Positions 46,262 through 54,814 of a DNA stretch of 64,000 nt are shown one piece after another. Origin of the DNA: Terriglobus albidus. GTDB lineage: Bacteria; Acidobacteriota; Terriglobia; Terriglobales; Acidobacteriaceae. The position numbers and the translations under genes are program-made. A model generated the notes under the pieces. It was not told the DNA's origin, did not search any database, and was given only the letters and a program-made list of their open reading frames with translations. The stretch lies in contig NZ_CP042806.1 of the NCBI RefSeq assembly GCF_008000815.1, forward strand, positions 5,952,001 through 6,016,000, read 5' to 3'. Every line of letters begins with the position of its first letter. Position 1 is the first letter of the stretch.

Positions 46262-46507
46262 ACGGTCGCGAAGCATCTGGTCTGGCGTATGACGCCCGCT
46301 ATCAGGTTCGGATGCAGGAAATACTGGCTTGGAGAAGTAAGAGGCGCCGCCAGGTTGACGACGTGAGACTTGGACGAGCTCATCCAGCAAAAGCCGGATA
46401 GCCTCAAGCTTTAAAACAATTGGCAAAACTATCCTCCGTTCGATGTAAAGGCAAACCACACCGATAGAAACGCCAACTGTGAAATTCATCAGAAGATTCG
46501 AGGCCAT
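46259..46507 (-). CDS. Small membrane protein (possible)
   Basis: 82 residues on the minus strand, against the direction of its neighbours. The N-terminal half holds a hydrophobic segment (MASNLLMNFTVGVSIGVVCL) followed by IVLPIVLKLEAIRLLLDELV. The C-terminal ~30 residues are hydrophilic and low in hydrophobic content. The stop codon TAG is supplied by the last three bases of the R3 repeat, so the original C-terminus may have been replaced by the insertion. The ribosome-binding site is weak. No family recognised. Confidence 0.4.
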   Translation of the reverse strand: MASNLLMNFTVGVSIGVVCLYIERRIVLPIVLKLEAIRLLLDELVQVSRRQPGGASYFSKPVFPASEPDSGRHTPDQMLRDR

Positions 46508-46541
46508 AACTTCGTCAGTCTAGCACCGGCCCTTCCGGCCC

Positions 46542-46673
46542 GGAAGAAAATCCATCACACGACGTGCGGCTCTATGGCTGGCAATCTTGCTTTGCGCAGG
46601 CTCTTCGGCCTATGGCCAAACGATGTACCCGACGATCAACACACGTTCGATGATCTGTAGCCCTCCCGGATAA
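46542..46673 (+). pseudogene. Remnant of the 5' end of a tail-fibre-like gene
   Basis: The frame encodes RRAALWLAILLCAGSSAYGQ and then TMYPTINTRSMICSPPG and a stop, with no usable start codon. It resembles the start of the next gene, whose signal peptide is followed by AQAIYPPINTPVF. It appears to be a truncated, start-less duplicate of that gene's 5' end. The frame closes at 46671-46673, 18 bp before the intact gene. Confidence 0.5.
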
Positions 46674-46691
46674 TCCCAGAAAGGACAACTT

Positions 46692-47639
46692 ATGCTTCGA
46701 AGCACAGCCCTTGGGCTGGCGCTCCTGCTTTTCGCGGGATGGCCGGCGGCTTGCGCGCAGGCGATCTATCCACCGATCAATACGCCTGTCTTTCGCGCAC
46801 TGGATGCCAACGGCAAACCGCTCTCTGGCGGCAAGCTCTACACTTACGTCGCCGGCTCCAGTACACCGCAGTCCACCTACGCCGATCCGGCCGGCACAAG
46901 CCCCAACACCAATCCAGTCATCCTCGACTCCACCGGCTCAGCAAAGATCTTCCTCGCGCCCCAGAACTACAAGTTCGTGCTTCAGGATGCCAACGGTGTG
47001 CAGCAATGGACCGTAGATAACATCACCGGCGCTCCGCCGCAGTCTGACGTCACCAGTGTCTTCGGCCGCAAAGGAAATGTCGTTGCTGTAACTGGGGACT
47101 ACACCTGCTCCCAGATCACCGGCGCCGTCTGCTCCGTCCCGACGATCTATTACCAGACGATCCGCGCCGGAGGTACAGACTTGACGCAACGATCAAAGCT
47201 CAATCTGATCGCCGGCAGCAACGTTAATGTGACGTGTTCCGACAACGCAGGTGGAAACTCGACCGACTGCACATTCGCGTATTCAGGCGGTTCCGGACCA
47301 TCTCGCACTTGCAATGAGAACGGATGCTACATCCAATACGCCGACGGAACCATCGATGCCTGGGGACGTACCAATAATGCTCCCGGTGGCGGTTCCATCG
47401 CTTCGCTTACGGCTACATTTCCGGCCTTCTTCTCCACCACGGCGAATCTTGAGATCACAATCTCCCCCATAGGCGCTGCTATCGGTGACGGTAATCCGCA
47501 CCCGATTGAGTGCCATGTTGACTCCTTTACGACGTCGGGGTTTTCAGCCTACATCTCTCTGCCGACACAAGTGGGAGGTTCCGGCTATGACCACTTGAGT
47601 TCGTCGCAGTACTGCTCCTGGCACGCGAAAGGGCGTTAG
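46692..47639 (+). CDS. Tail-fibre-like protein with Sec signal peptide, 315 aa
   Basis: Residues 1-22 (MLRSTALGLALLLFAGWPAACA) are a signal peptide, unexpected for a phage protein. Residues ~27-115 are a typical phage tail-fibre/tailspike N-terminal domain: DANGKPLSGGKLYTYVAGSS, STYADPAGTSPNTNPVILDS and FVLQDANGVQQWTVDNI. SVFGRKGNVVAVTGDYTCSQ is the usual bridge motif. The C-terminal ~90 residues begin with YADGTIDAWGRTN, a common tail-fibre tip motif, and carry Cys pairs. It could be an adhesin built from phage parts, or a virion protein exported for an unknown reason. First of three such genes. Confidence 0.75.
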   Translation: MLRSTALGLALLLFAGWPAACAQAIYPPINTPVFRALDANGKPLSGGKLYTYVAGSSTPQSTYADPAGTSPNTNPVILDSTGSAKIFLAPQNYKFVLQDANGVQQWTVDNITGAPPQSDVTSVFGRKGNVVAVTGDYTCSQITGAVCSVPTIYYQTIRAGGTDLTQRSKLNLIAGSNVNVTCSDNAGGNSTDCTFAYSGGSGPSRTCNENGCYIQYADGTIDAWGRTNNAPGGGSIASLTATFPAFFSTTANLEITISPIGAAIGDGNPHPIECHVDSFTTSGFSAYISLPTQVGGSGYDHLSSSQYCSWHAKGR

Positions 47640-47643
47640 CGAC

Positions 47644-49014
47644 ATGATCAAGAAATTACTTTACTGGGTTGCGATCGGCTTGGTTCCCGCCTCGGCGATC
47701 GCAGCAACCTCTACCGTCACCGCCAACGTAACCGATACAGACGGTCAGGCCTGGAGTTATGGCACAGTCACCGCAAAGCTCTCCCTCCCCGGCGGGCCGT
47801 TTGGAAACATCCAGGTCCCTACGATTGGAGGCGTTGCGGTACCAACAACCGTCTCCAGCATTATGGATGCCGCGGGCGCATTTTTATTGTCGTTAACCGA
47901 TACCGCCAGTCTCGACCAAAACGGCGGACAGTGGACCATCACCGCCTGCCCAAACGCCAGCATCACCGCGAACTCCACAACCGGCTGCGCAATTGTCACG
48001 ACAGGAGTTGTAGGTACAAACGTTAATCTCACCTCGCGCTTCACGGGAGTGGTCGCTCCACGCTTCCCTGCCGGCCCTGATGCCTTCGGCTATCTGGATA
48101 TCGAAGTCTCGCCAACACCCGCAATTCCCGGAAGCCGCTACTACAACACCAGTACCAGCACAGCGCTTCAGGGGCTGCGGCTATGGGATGGCAAACAATG
48201 GACCGGCGTCGGTGGCATCGCGGGAGGCGCGGCTGGAGGCGACCTCGCCGGGACGTATCCGAACCCGAGCGTCGTCAAGCTCAATGGGAATCCCGTCACG
48301 AACACAGCGCCAACCAACACAAGCATGACCCCGGTCTGGAATGGCGCCGCCTATAGCGCCAGGCAACTCAGCCTTGACGATCTGACACCTGCATTCGCCA
48401 TCAACAGCTTCAGCGGAGGCCAGACAGTAGAAATCGGCGCAAGTGTCGTGAATCCCGCATTCACCGCCTCGTACTCCTACATACCGAGTACCGCCGCCAT
48501 CACGAATACAGACAACATCAGTTCACCCACGAACCTGATCTCACCATTCACCAACGGAACCATCGCCGGCACCTTCTTCAAAACGACACAGACATCGACG
48601 ACCTTCACGCTAACCGCAACCGGGGCGACAACAAAGACTGCGACGCAAACCATCGCATGGTCGCCGCGCGTGTTCGGTGGGGTGGGCTCGACCGGTGCGA
48701 CCTCGGCAACGGCATCCGGAACGAACGCAGTTCTTGGCGGGGGCGGAAGTGGAACACTCTCAGGCGCTGGCATATCCAACAGCCAGGTCAATCAGATATT
48801 CGGTCCCTACTCGCCGGCCAACCAGAAGATCTACCTGCTCATCATCGGCAACGCTCACTCGAACATCGTCGATAACCTCACGGGTTTTGCGATGCCGTTC
48901 AACACGCCCACTGCGGTGACTTTCATCAACCAGAACGGCGCCGGCGTGGCGATGTATCTCTACGAGTCCACAAACCTGCTAAGCGGCACTTTCAGTCCGA
49001 AGGTGGCCAACTAA
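47644..49014 (+). CDS. Tail-fibre-like secreted protein, 456 aa
   Basis: Signal peptide MIKKLLYWVAIGLVPASAIAA. Residues ~22-140 form a beta-domain (TVTANVTDTDGQAWSYGTVT). Then come a short hinge (RYYNTSTSTALQGLRLWDGK), the fibre motif GGDLAGTYPNPSVVKLNGNP, a Thr/Asn-rich shaft (TNTDNISSPTNLISPFTNGT) and a C-terminal domain with SPANQKIYLLIIGNAHSNIV. The GTYPNPxVxKLNG motif recurs in phage fibres and in surface proteins of Acidobacteriota. It begins 5 bp after the previous stop and is followed by the 1216-residue gene after 15 bp, so the three are one transcript. No enzyme residues were found. Confidence 0.7.
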   Translation: MIKKLLYWVAIGLVPASAIAATSTVTANVTDTDGQAWSYGTVTAKLSLPGGPFGNIQVPTIGGVAVPTTVSSIMDAAGAFLLSLTDTASLDQNGGQWTITACPNASITANSTTGCAIVTTGVVGTNVNLTSRFTGVVAPRFPAGPDAFGYLDIEVSPTPAIPGSRYYNTSTSTALQGLRLWDGKQWTGVGGIAGGAAGGDLAGTYPNPSVVKLNGNPVTNTAPTNTSMTPVWNGAAYSARQLSLDDLTPAFAINSFSGGQTVEIGASVVNPAFTASYSYIPSTAAITNTDNISSPTNLISPFTNGTIAGTFFKTTQTSTTFTLTATGATTKTATQTIAWSPRVFGGVGSTGATSATASGTNAVLGGGGSGTLSGAGISNSQVNQIFGPYSPANQKIYLLIIGNAHSNIVDNLTGFAMPFNTPTAVTFINQNGAGVAMYLYESTNLLSGTFSPKVAN

Positions 49015-49028
49015 GGAGACCCCTCGCA

Positions 49029-52000
49029 ATGCGTAAGCTGTTTACGTTATGCGCCCTGCTGGGCGCTTTTTGTGCTGCTCACGGCCAGATCAACCTGGCC
49101 GGTCACTCGGTGGTCCCGTCGACGACTGACTCGGACCACGGTCTTTCCTCTGTTGTTATCAGTGATGCTGACTGTAATGTCACATCCCCCAGCGGATGCA
49201 CCGTCCCGAGCGGAACCGGTCCCTATCGCGGCACCTTCATCATCACAAGCTCTGTCGCCTTGACCGCCGATCGTTGCTTGATTCTGCCGCTGTCTCCCGG
49301 CCGCGCTGTCTACGTGAAGAACTCAACATCAGGCGGCAAGCAGGTGTGCATCAAGGGAGCCACTGGCGGAGCCGCATATTTCGCCAATGGACAGAGCGGA
49401 GTGGCGTTCTCGGATGGAACGAACTATAACGTCATCTCGGCGAACGGGAGTAGCACTGCGGCGCTTGGCCTGGTCATCGCTGACGGCGTGATCTATACAA
49501 CCATCCACGCTGCCTACACTGCGGCCTGCGGCGCCGTCCCCAATCTGAATGTCTATGTGCCGGCAAACTCGACGGTAACAGACACCATTGGCAGCACACC
49601 GAATTACATGATCTCAACCTGCACTGCCCAGGTCACGGATGATCGATCGGGCACCACGTATGGCAGTCGAGGCAACAATCTCTTCCAGGCAACAACACCG
49701 CGTAAGGATTACTTCCCGCGCGAAGGGACGCTCAAGTCGCACTGGATCGACTTGCTCAACAACGGCGTTAATCCAGCGACCACCGGCATTCCTTCTGTAG
49801 TGCAGTGGCCGGTCGCATGGCACGGCGATTCGGTGAGCGGTTTTGCAACCTTTTACACCCTCATGCAGTCGTCCTTCGGATTGGGTGTCGCGGGTTTTTA
49901 TAGCAGTGCGGCGCATGTAGGAACCGGTAACAACGAAGGTTTTTATGGGCTTGGACAAGGCTCAATCAATCTCACTTCCCTAACGAGCGGGACCGCTACT
50001 CTTTCCCCCAATGGCGCAGCAGACCCAACTACCCCGAACGGTTCTTCCCTCATTTTGGGGTCGTCAAGCACTACCGGAACCATGACGTTCTTTTTGGTGG
50101 CATCGCAGCAAGGCACTGAAACGCGCTACCGCAACATGCAGCAGGCTTCAGTCTTCTACCTGTGCGACGGCAGGCCTGCAACTATAAACGTGCAGACCTC
50201 TCCGGATGGCATCACCTATTACAACGAGACCATTACTAGCGCACAGCCAAACACATGCCCTTTGACGGGCGGCGTTGTAGCTGTCGGTGTCCAAGGCGTA
50301 GGAAGCGGATCCGGCTGCGGAACGCTGACGCTTGGGGCGACTGGAGGAACCGGATTTGTCGGTACAGCATTTCCCAATTCTCTAGGTCAGATCGATCACG
50401 TCGTAGTGAACAGCGCCGGTAGCGGCTACAACCCATACACTTCGACCATCACGGTCACATCTGGGTCCTGCTCAGGCTCACTGCCAACATGGGGAAACTT
50501 GCTCACCTCGAATATCAGCATCCAGCAGGCCACGATCACGCATGACGGCATCGGCATCGTGAAAGTAACGAACTCCGGAGATTCTGTAAAGATCGTAGGT
50601 TTTGGTTTGTACAACCCGAATCAAAGCGGCATGGTTCTCGAGGATATGGGATTTGGAGGCAGCAGCATTGATAGCTTGTTTGCTGCCCCGGACTCTTATA
50701 CGACTCCCTGGTACAGCGGAATGCCGGTACCCGATACCGTTTACATTCAATTCCTCGACAACAAAATCGTAGGCGGCAATTCTCTCAACGCGTGGTTCCA
50801 AAGGGACTATGACCGAACTGCAGCGCAGCACGCGACAAAAGCCGCGATCTTCGGAACCTTATCGGCCTGTAACGCTGCTGGCTACGGATGGGATACCCAG
50901 TGCCGCCCTTACAACCCGGATATGGTTTGGGTCTCCGCCTATCAAGGCGGAAACACCACGACGCTGAGCGATGGTAATGGCGGCGGCGACCTACTGGTGA
51001 TGCAGCAGGTCAACCAGATCAATCGTGCGGGAGGGAATGCTATTTATGTCGATGACACTAACTCTCAACCGAACGGTCAAGACAGCTTCCGCCGCGTGAT
51101 GTTTGGTCAAGCCGACACAACTCATCAAACGCCCGGTGGTCGCGCCCTACAGAACACGATCACGCAGCAGATTGGCGGGATACCGCAGCAGGACCTCTAT
51201 GCAAGTAAAGCATTCACCGCTGTTCACGTCGGTCAAGGCTCTCTGACGGCCCCGAGTATTTCCTTTGTTCGAACGGGTGGAGAAGGCTTTATCTACAACA
51301 GTGGGTACCGACAGATTATGGCGCTCGGCGGACTTGTCGGCGAAGGATCAATTGCCATTACGCCCGGAACCTATGCAAATCCCACGACCTATATTCCAGT
51401 GACCGGCTCAACGTCCGCGACATACATGATTTGTGCAGCGGGGGCTACGAATCTTCAGCCTATTGGGTGCACTCCAGCAGTGTCCATTACCACTGGACCA
51501 ACAACCCTGAGTTCAACCAACTATGTTCAGGTTTGCTTGGCGCGGCCGATTTTGGGAGCCGCTTATTATGCGCTAATCCGCACTGCGGGTTACAGCGGCC
51601 CGATCGTCGTTTACAGCACCGTTTTGTATACAAATGCCAATACCCCGCCTTGCATGAACGACACTGGCCAGACTGGTTCGACCTATACCGCATCTCAATG
51701 GAATCCTTCCGGATATTTGCGTATAAACTCGCCGACTGCTCCGGTTGATTTTGGCGGTTGGGCGTCAGTCCGTACGGCAGACAGCTTGTATGACCTCCAA
51801 TTTGGAGAAGGAAGCAATGCTGGTCAAACAGGTGGTTTCGGCATTGCGATGCGTACGGTAGCAAATGTCAATAACTTCTGCCGCTTCTCTCTTGGCGTTA
51901 GTACGAGTTGGGCGGGAGCACTAGGATGCGCTGGAACCTATGCAAACGCTCCTTTCAACTTTCTCAATCCTATTTACATCAATCCAGGAAGTACGACAGC

Positions 52001-52679
52001 ACCCAATATAGACATTGCCACAGCATCAGGATTTATGACTGGCACCGTGCCGATGTTCAGAATAAGAGCAAATAGCAGCGCTGGAGCCTGCCCTTCTGGC
52101 GGCTGCGGTCTGTTTGTGAGCTCAGACGGAGCCTTTGCTGGATACCTAGCACTATTCGACTTCAACGGCGCACGGAAGTTCGGCATCAAGCCCTCTGGAC
52201 TTGAGTTCTTCGGCAACACGCTCTACCCGATCACAGCCGTTCCAGGTACGGGAGTGAACCTGCTGCGCTCCATCGGTGCCCTCAACAACGGAGACCTTGC
52301 CGCGTTCGATGCAAACAACAATGCGGTTGATAGCGGTCTGGCAATCTCGAACACCTGCCAGAGCAGCGGTTCTGGCTGCAGCTTCTATCACGATCCGGTG
52401 CACTACGGCGCAACCATCACTTCAGGGACAACTTTCAACGCCGGCACGTGCGGAACGGCAGGAGGAGGGAGTGCTCCTTCATGGTGGACCGGCAGCTCGA
52501 CCGTTACGTTCAACTGGATTACTGATCCAGGTTCCGCTGGTGGGTTAGGTCTCGTCGCCAACGCCATCAACACCGGCAGCGCACCCGGTTGGACGATATG
52601 CAACTTTACAGCCTCGAATATCACAACCACAGCAACCATCAACTACAGCGTGACTGGCTTCTACGTTCCAGTTCCATAA
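49029..52679 (+). CDS. Large secreted tailspike-like protein with candidate SGNH esterase domain
   Basis: 1216 residues; AAGGAG precedes the ATG and residues 1-19 (MRKLFTLCALLGAFCAAHG) are a signal peptide. Residues ~30-160 are a fibre-type beta-domain. At 264-271 the sequence AWHGDSVSG has the GDS motif of SGNH hydrolases (Ser268). Residues ~290-570 look like an inserted carbohydrate-binding-type beta-sandwich. VWVSAYQGGNTTT could supply the glycine/asparagine blocks, and ADTTHQTPGGRAL holds the D696-x-x-H699 pair. The last ~500 residues form another fibre-like region ending in a beta-rich tip with paired Cys. A de-acetylating tailspike is the best guess; the catalytic assignment rests only on motifs. 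Confidence 0.65.
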   Translation: MRKLFTLCALLGAFCAAHGQINLAGHSVVPSTTDSDHGLSSVVISDADCNVTSPSGCTVPSGTGPYRGTFIITSSVALTADRCLILPLSPGRAVYVKNSTSGGKQVCIKGATGGAAYFANGQSGVAFSDGTNYNVISANGSSTAALGLVIADGVIYTTIHAAYTAACGAVPNLNVYVPANSTVTDTIGSTPNYMISTCTAQVTDDRSGTTYGSRGNNLFQATTPRKDYFPREGTLKSHWIDLLNNGVNPATTGIPSVVQWPVAWHGDSVSGFATFYTLMQSSFGLGVAGFYSSAAHVGTGNNEGFYGLGQGSINLTSLTSGTATLSPNGAADPTTPNGSSLILGSSSTTGTMTFFLVASQQGTETRYRNMQQASVFYLCDGRPATINVQTSPDGITYYNETITSAQPNTCPLTGGVVAVGVQGVGSGSGCGTLTLGATGGTGFVGTAFPNSLGQIDHVVVNSAGSGYNPYTSTITVTSGSCSGSLPTWGNLLTSNISIQQATITHDGIGIVKVTNSGDSVKIVGFGLYNPNQSGMVLEDMGFGGSSIDSLFAAPDSYTTPWYSGMPVPDTVYIQFLDNKIVGGNSLNAWFQRDYDRTAAQHATKAAIFGTLSACNAAGYGWDTQCRPYNPDMVWVSAYQGGNTTTLSDGNGGGDLLVMQQVNQINRAGGNAIYVDDTNSQPNGQDSFRRVMFGQADTTHQTPGGRALQNTITQQIGGIPQQDLYASKAFTAVHVGQGSLTAPSISFVRTGGEGFIYNSGYRQIMALGGLVGEGSIAITPGTYANPTTYIPVTGSTSATYMICAAGATNLQPIGCTPAVSITTGPTTLSSTNYVQVCLARPILGAAYYALIRTAGYSGPIVVYSTVLYTNANTPPCMNDTGQTGSTYTASQWNPSGYLRINSPTAPVDFGGWASVRTADSLYDLQFGEGSNAGQTGGFGIAMRTVANVNNFCRFSLGVSTSWAGALGCAGTYANAPFNFLNPIYINPGSTTAPNIDIATASGFMTGTVPMFRIRANSSAGACPSGGCGLFVSSDGAFAGYLALFDFNGARKFGIKPSGLEFFGNTLYPITAVPGTGVNLLRSIGALNNGDLAAFDANNNAVDSGLAISNTCQSSGSGCSFYHDPVHYGATITSGTTFNAGTCGTAGGGSAPSWWTGSSTVTFNWITDPGSAGGLGLVANAINTGSAPGWTICNFTASNITTTATINYSVTGFYVPVP

Positions 52680-52707
52680 GACGACAGGCGCGATAACGAG
52701 ATGATTT

Positions 52708-52731
52708 GGCCCCCAAAAAAGGGGGCCTTTT
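52708..52731 (+). terminator. Rho-independent terminator after the tailspike gene
   Basis: Stem GGCCCCC (52708-52714) pairs with GGGGGCC (52721-52727) across an AAAAAA loop and is followed by TTTT. It separates the fibre genes from the lysis cassette. Confidence 0.88.
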
Positions 52732-52751
52732 GCTGTCAATCAGAGGACCAC

Positions 52752-53003
52752 ATGGAAATAGATCGGGAGGTACTTGGAGACATGATCGAAGCCCGCACCG
52801 CCGCTGCAATTCAGAAATACGACCAGACGATCATCATTCCGCGTGAAAACGCGGTGCAGGCCACCAGCCAGGCAACGCTCGAAGAGCTTGCACGGAAGGT
52901 TGGCATTCTCTGGGACCATCTGCAAAGCGCGAAGGGCGCGTGGTGGATGATCGGCGCGCTCGGCACGGCTGCGGTCATCCTCGCGAATCACTTTTGGAAA
53001 TGA
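52752..53003 (+). CDS. Holin-like small membrane protein
   Basis: 83 residues from the ATG at 52752 (GAGG before it). The N-terminal ~60 residues are hydrophilic and helical. One membrane segment lies near the C-terminus (GAWWMIGALGTAAVILANHF) and ends in a basic residue. This is the layout of XhlA-type or class III-like lysis accessory proteins. The stop overlaps the lysozyme start (ATGA), so the two genes are translationally coupled, as in phage lysis cassettes. It may form the holes that release the lysozyme, or anchor it. Confidence 0.7.
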   Translation: MEIDREVLGDMIEARTAAAIQKYDQTIIIPRENAVQATSQATLEELARKVGILWDHLQSAKGAWWMIGALGTAAVILANHFWK

Positions 53004-53509
53004 CAGCGATAGAACTGATTGAGCCCGTCGAGGGCCGCGTCCGCTGGATGTACCTCGACACAGAGGGCCTTGTAACCGCGGGAGTAGGCGAATGCCTGGA
53101 AACTGCGGCCGAGGCCTGTGCTTTCTTCGGGCGCGATGTGACAGCCGATTATCACCACGTGGCTGCGATGCCAAAAGGCATGGCTGCCAGCCGATACTGG
53201 TATGCCGGTTGCCCGACCCTCACAGACGCCCAGATCGATGCGCGCCGTGATCGTTCGATAGCCAATGCGGAAGGCGATGTCAGGAAGCTGGTGCCGTCAT
53301 TCCCTACTCTCACCGCGACACGTCAGGCGGTCTTGATCGACATGGCCTTCAACCTGGGACTCAAACGCCTCGCCGGATTCAGGAAGACGCTTGCGCTGCT
53401 TGCTGCCGGTGACTTCGCTGCAGCCGCAAATGAAATGCTCGATTCCGCGTGGGCGAGGGAAGTTCCTAAGAGGGCGAAGCGAGACTCCGACCTCATGCGG
53501 GCCGGATAA
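53000..53509 (+). CDS. Phage lysozyme, T4-type (GH24)
   Basis: 169 residues starting at the ATG overlapping the holin stop; the frame's earlier opening at 52940 is rejected. The catalytic triad of T4 lysozyme is present with the right spacing: in VEGRVRWMYLDTEGLVTAGV the Glu is followed 9 residues later by Asp and 6 more by Thr (E-x8-D-x5-T). DMAFNLGL and AWAREVPKRAKRDSDLMRAG are further family signatures. It cleaves the MurNAc-GlcNAc bond of peptidoglycan for host lysis. There is no signal peptide, so it needs a holin. The length fits GH24. Confidence 0.92.
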   Translation: MTAIELIEPVEGRVRWMYLDTEGLVTAGVGECLETAAEACAFFGRDVTADYHHVAAMPKGMAASRYWYAGCPTLTDAQIDARRDRSIANAEGDVRKLVPSFPTLTATRQAVLIDMAFNLGLKRLAGFRKTLALLAAGDFAAAANEMLDSAWAREVPKRAKRDSDLMRAG

Positions 53510-53521
53510 CAAAGGAGAACC

Positions 53522-53632
53522 ATGTCACAAATGTGCGGCTCTGGCTACATGGTCTTGGTGCGACTTTTATCGCCGCGCCGCAACCTCACTCGCAATGATC
53601 CTGGTGGACAGCGTGGAACAATTTCATCCTGA
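53522..53632 (+). pseudogene. Frameshifted 5' fragment of the holin/lipoprotein gene (copy 1)
   Basis: AAAGGAGAACC plus the following ATG matches the starts of the genes at 56509 and 58975 base for base over most of ~105 bp. One A is missing at codon 4 and one base is missing near 53575, and the homology ends near 53632 (GGAACAATTTC). It directly follows the lysozyme, which is presumably the original place of the module. It cannot make the protein. Confidence 0.8.
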
Positions 53633-53761
53633 GAATATTTACTGGATGAGACACGCCCTAGGTTACTTTGGTAAGCGGTTGACGGATTTTTACTATTCTG
53701 TTGAATCTCGTCGCTATACTAGCCACACATCATAAATCTTATTTCCGCAGCGGAGCCGTAC

Positions 53762-54814
53762 GTGGATATACCTGCTCAGGTGCTCACCAGGAAGGCGATT
53801 GTTCTGGCCTGTGCTTACTGTCTAATCGCATTTGCGACAGTAGTTGCCGTCATACACTTTTCTTTACCAGACAGATTGAAGCTCTACGCCGACATGCGTA
53901 GCGAGAAGATAGCATTGATGGAGAGCTCGCAGGCCTGTTCTGCGGCATTCGGTTCAAGTCACATCCATTATGGATTCGACCCACGCGCCTTCGATGCAAC
54001 GCTCGACAACACAATGGCAACTCACACTATCAATTTAGGTGTGGGAGGGGGCTCGCAGGTCGAACAGCGAGTCCTTGCGATGAAATTCGCCCGAAAACTC
54101 GACGCACATAGCGCACAAAATTGTTTTCTGCTGCTGGAACTCGACGCTGGAGTCAATTTCAATTTCAGATTCCTTGTGCATCCACGAACAATCAACGTCT
54201 ATGACGCGGATGCTGTCCGGTTCGTCAAATCATTGACACCGCTTTCGCTCGGTTTACGGCGAGTCGTAGGCCGAATGGGATATGCTCTGCTGGCCTCTGT
54301 CATGTACTACAGCAACACGGGAATGGAGAGCAATCGAATCTTTCCCCCAGACCTGAACGCACAAGCCATTCAGGATGAGAGCCGAAACGATAGGCGTGGC
54401 CTGCTTACCCCCATTGAACCATTGAGCAAACTCGATCAGGTGAGACGCGAGCTTACATCAACTGAGCCTCTTCACAAGGAAGTATTTATCCTACCTCAGG
54501 GGGTCCCGCAGTTAGCGGACGAGATCGCCTCCCAGGCGCATGTGCCAAATCTGCATATAGCTTATGTTGTTTTTCCCCGTGCCCACGATGTGAGTAGCCA
54601 GTCGGAGTTTCCGGACTCTATCCCTACGCGGTGCGGGGTGGTTCCGATATTCAATATGGCACAGCCTGCCAAATATCCCGACATATACGTTGTACAAAAT
54701 TGGGCTGATGATGCGCATTTGAGTGAGGCTGGTGCATCTATCACTTCTCGTCATCTCGCGGAACAGTTAAACGCCTGGTTTACCGTCCATCCTCAGCCGA
54801 TGGAGTGTCACTAA
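53762..54814 (+). CDS. SGNH-hydrolase-like protein partner of the MBOAT (DltD/AlgX-like)
   Basis: 350 residues from a GTG. One N-terminal membrane segment (~12-32: AIVLACAYCLIAFATVVAVI), then an exported domain. GSSHIHYGFDP (~63-73) supplies the serine block and DDAHLSEAGA near the C-terminus the Asp/His pair, the arrangement of DltD/AlgX/PatB-like acyl-handling proteins. These pass or transfer acyl groups exported by an MBOAT to cell-surface polymers. The stop overlaps the MBOAT start (TAATG), so they act together. Base composition is lower in GC than in the flanks, indicating recent acquisition. Confidence 0.75.
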   Translation: MDIPAQVLTRKAIVLACAYCLIAFATVVAVIHFSLPDRLKLYADMRSEKIALMESSQACSAAFGSSHIHYGFDPRAFDATLDNTMATHTINLGVGGGSQVEQRVLAMKFARKLDAHSAQNCFLLLELDAGVNFNFRFLVHPRTINVYDADAVRFVKSLTPLSLGLRRVVGRMGYALLASVMYYSNTGMESNRIFPPDLNAQAIQDESRNDRRGLLTPIEPLSKLDQVRRELTSTEPLHKEVFILPQGVPQLADEIASQAHVPNLHIAYVVFPRAHDVSSQSEFPDSIPTRCGVVPIFNMAQPAKYPDIYVVQNWADDAHLSEAGASITSRHLAEQLNAWFTVHPQPMECH

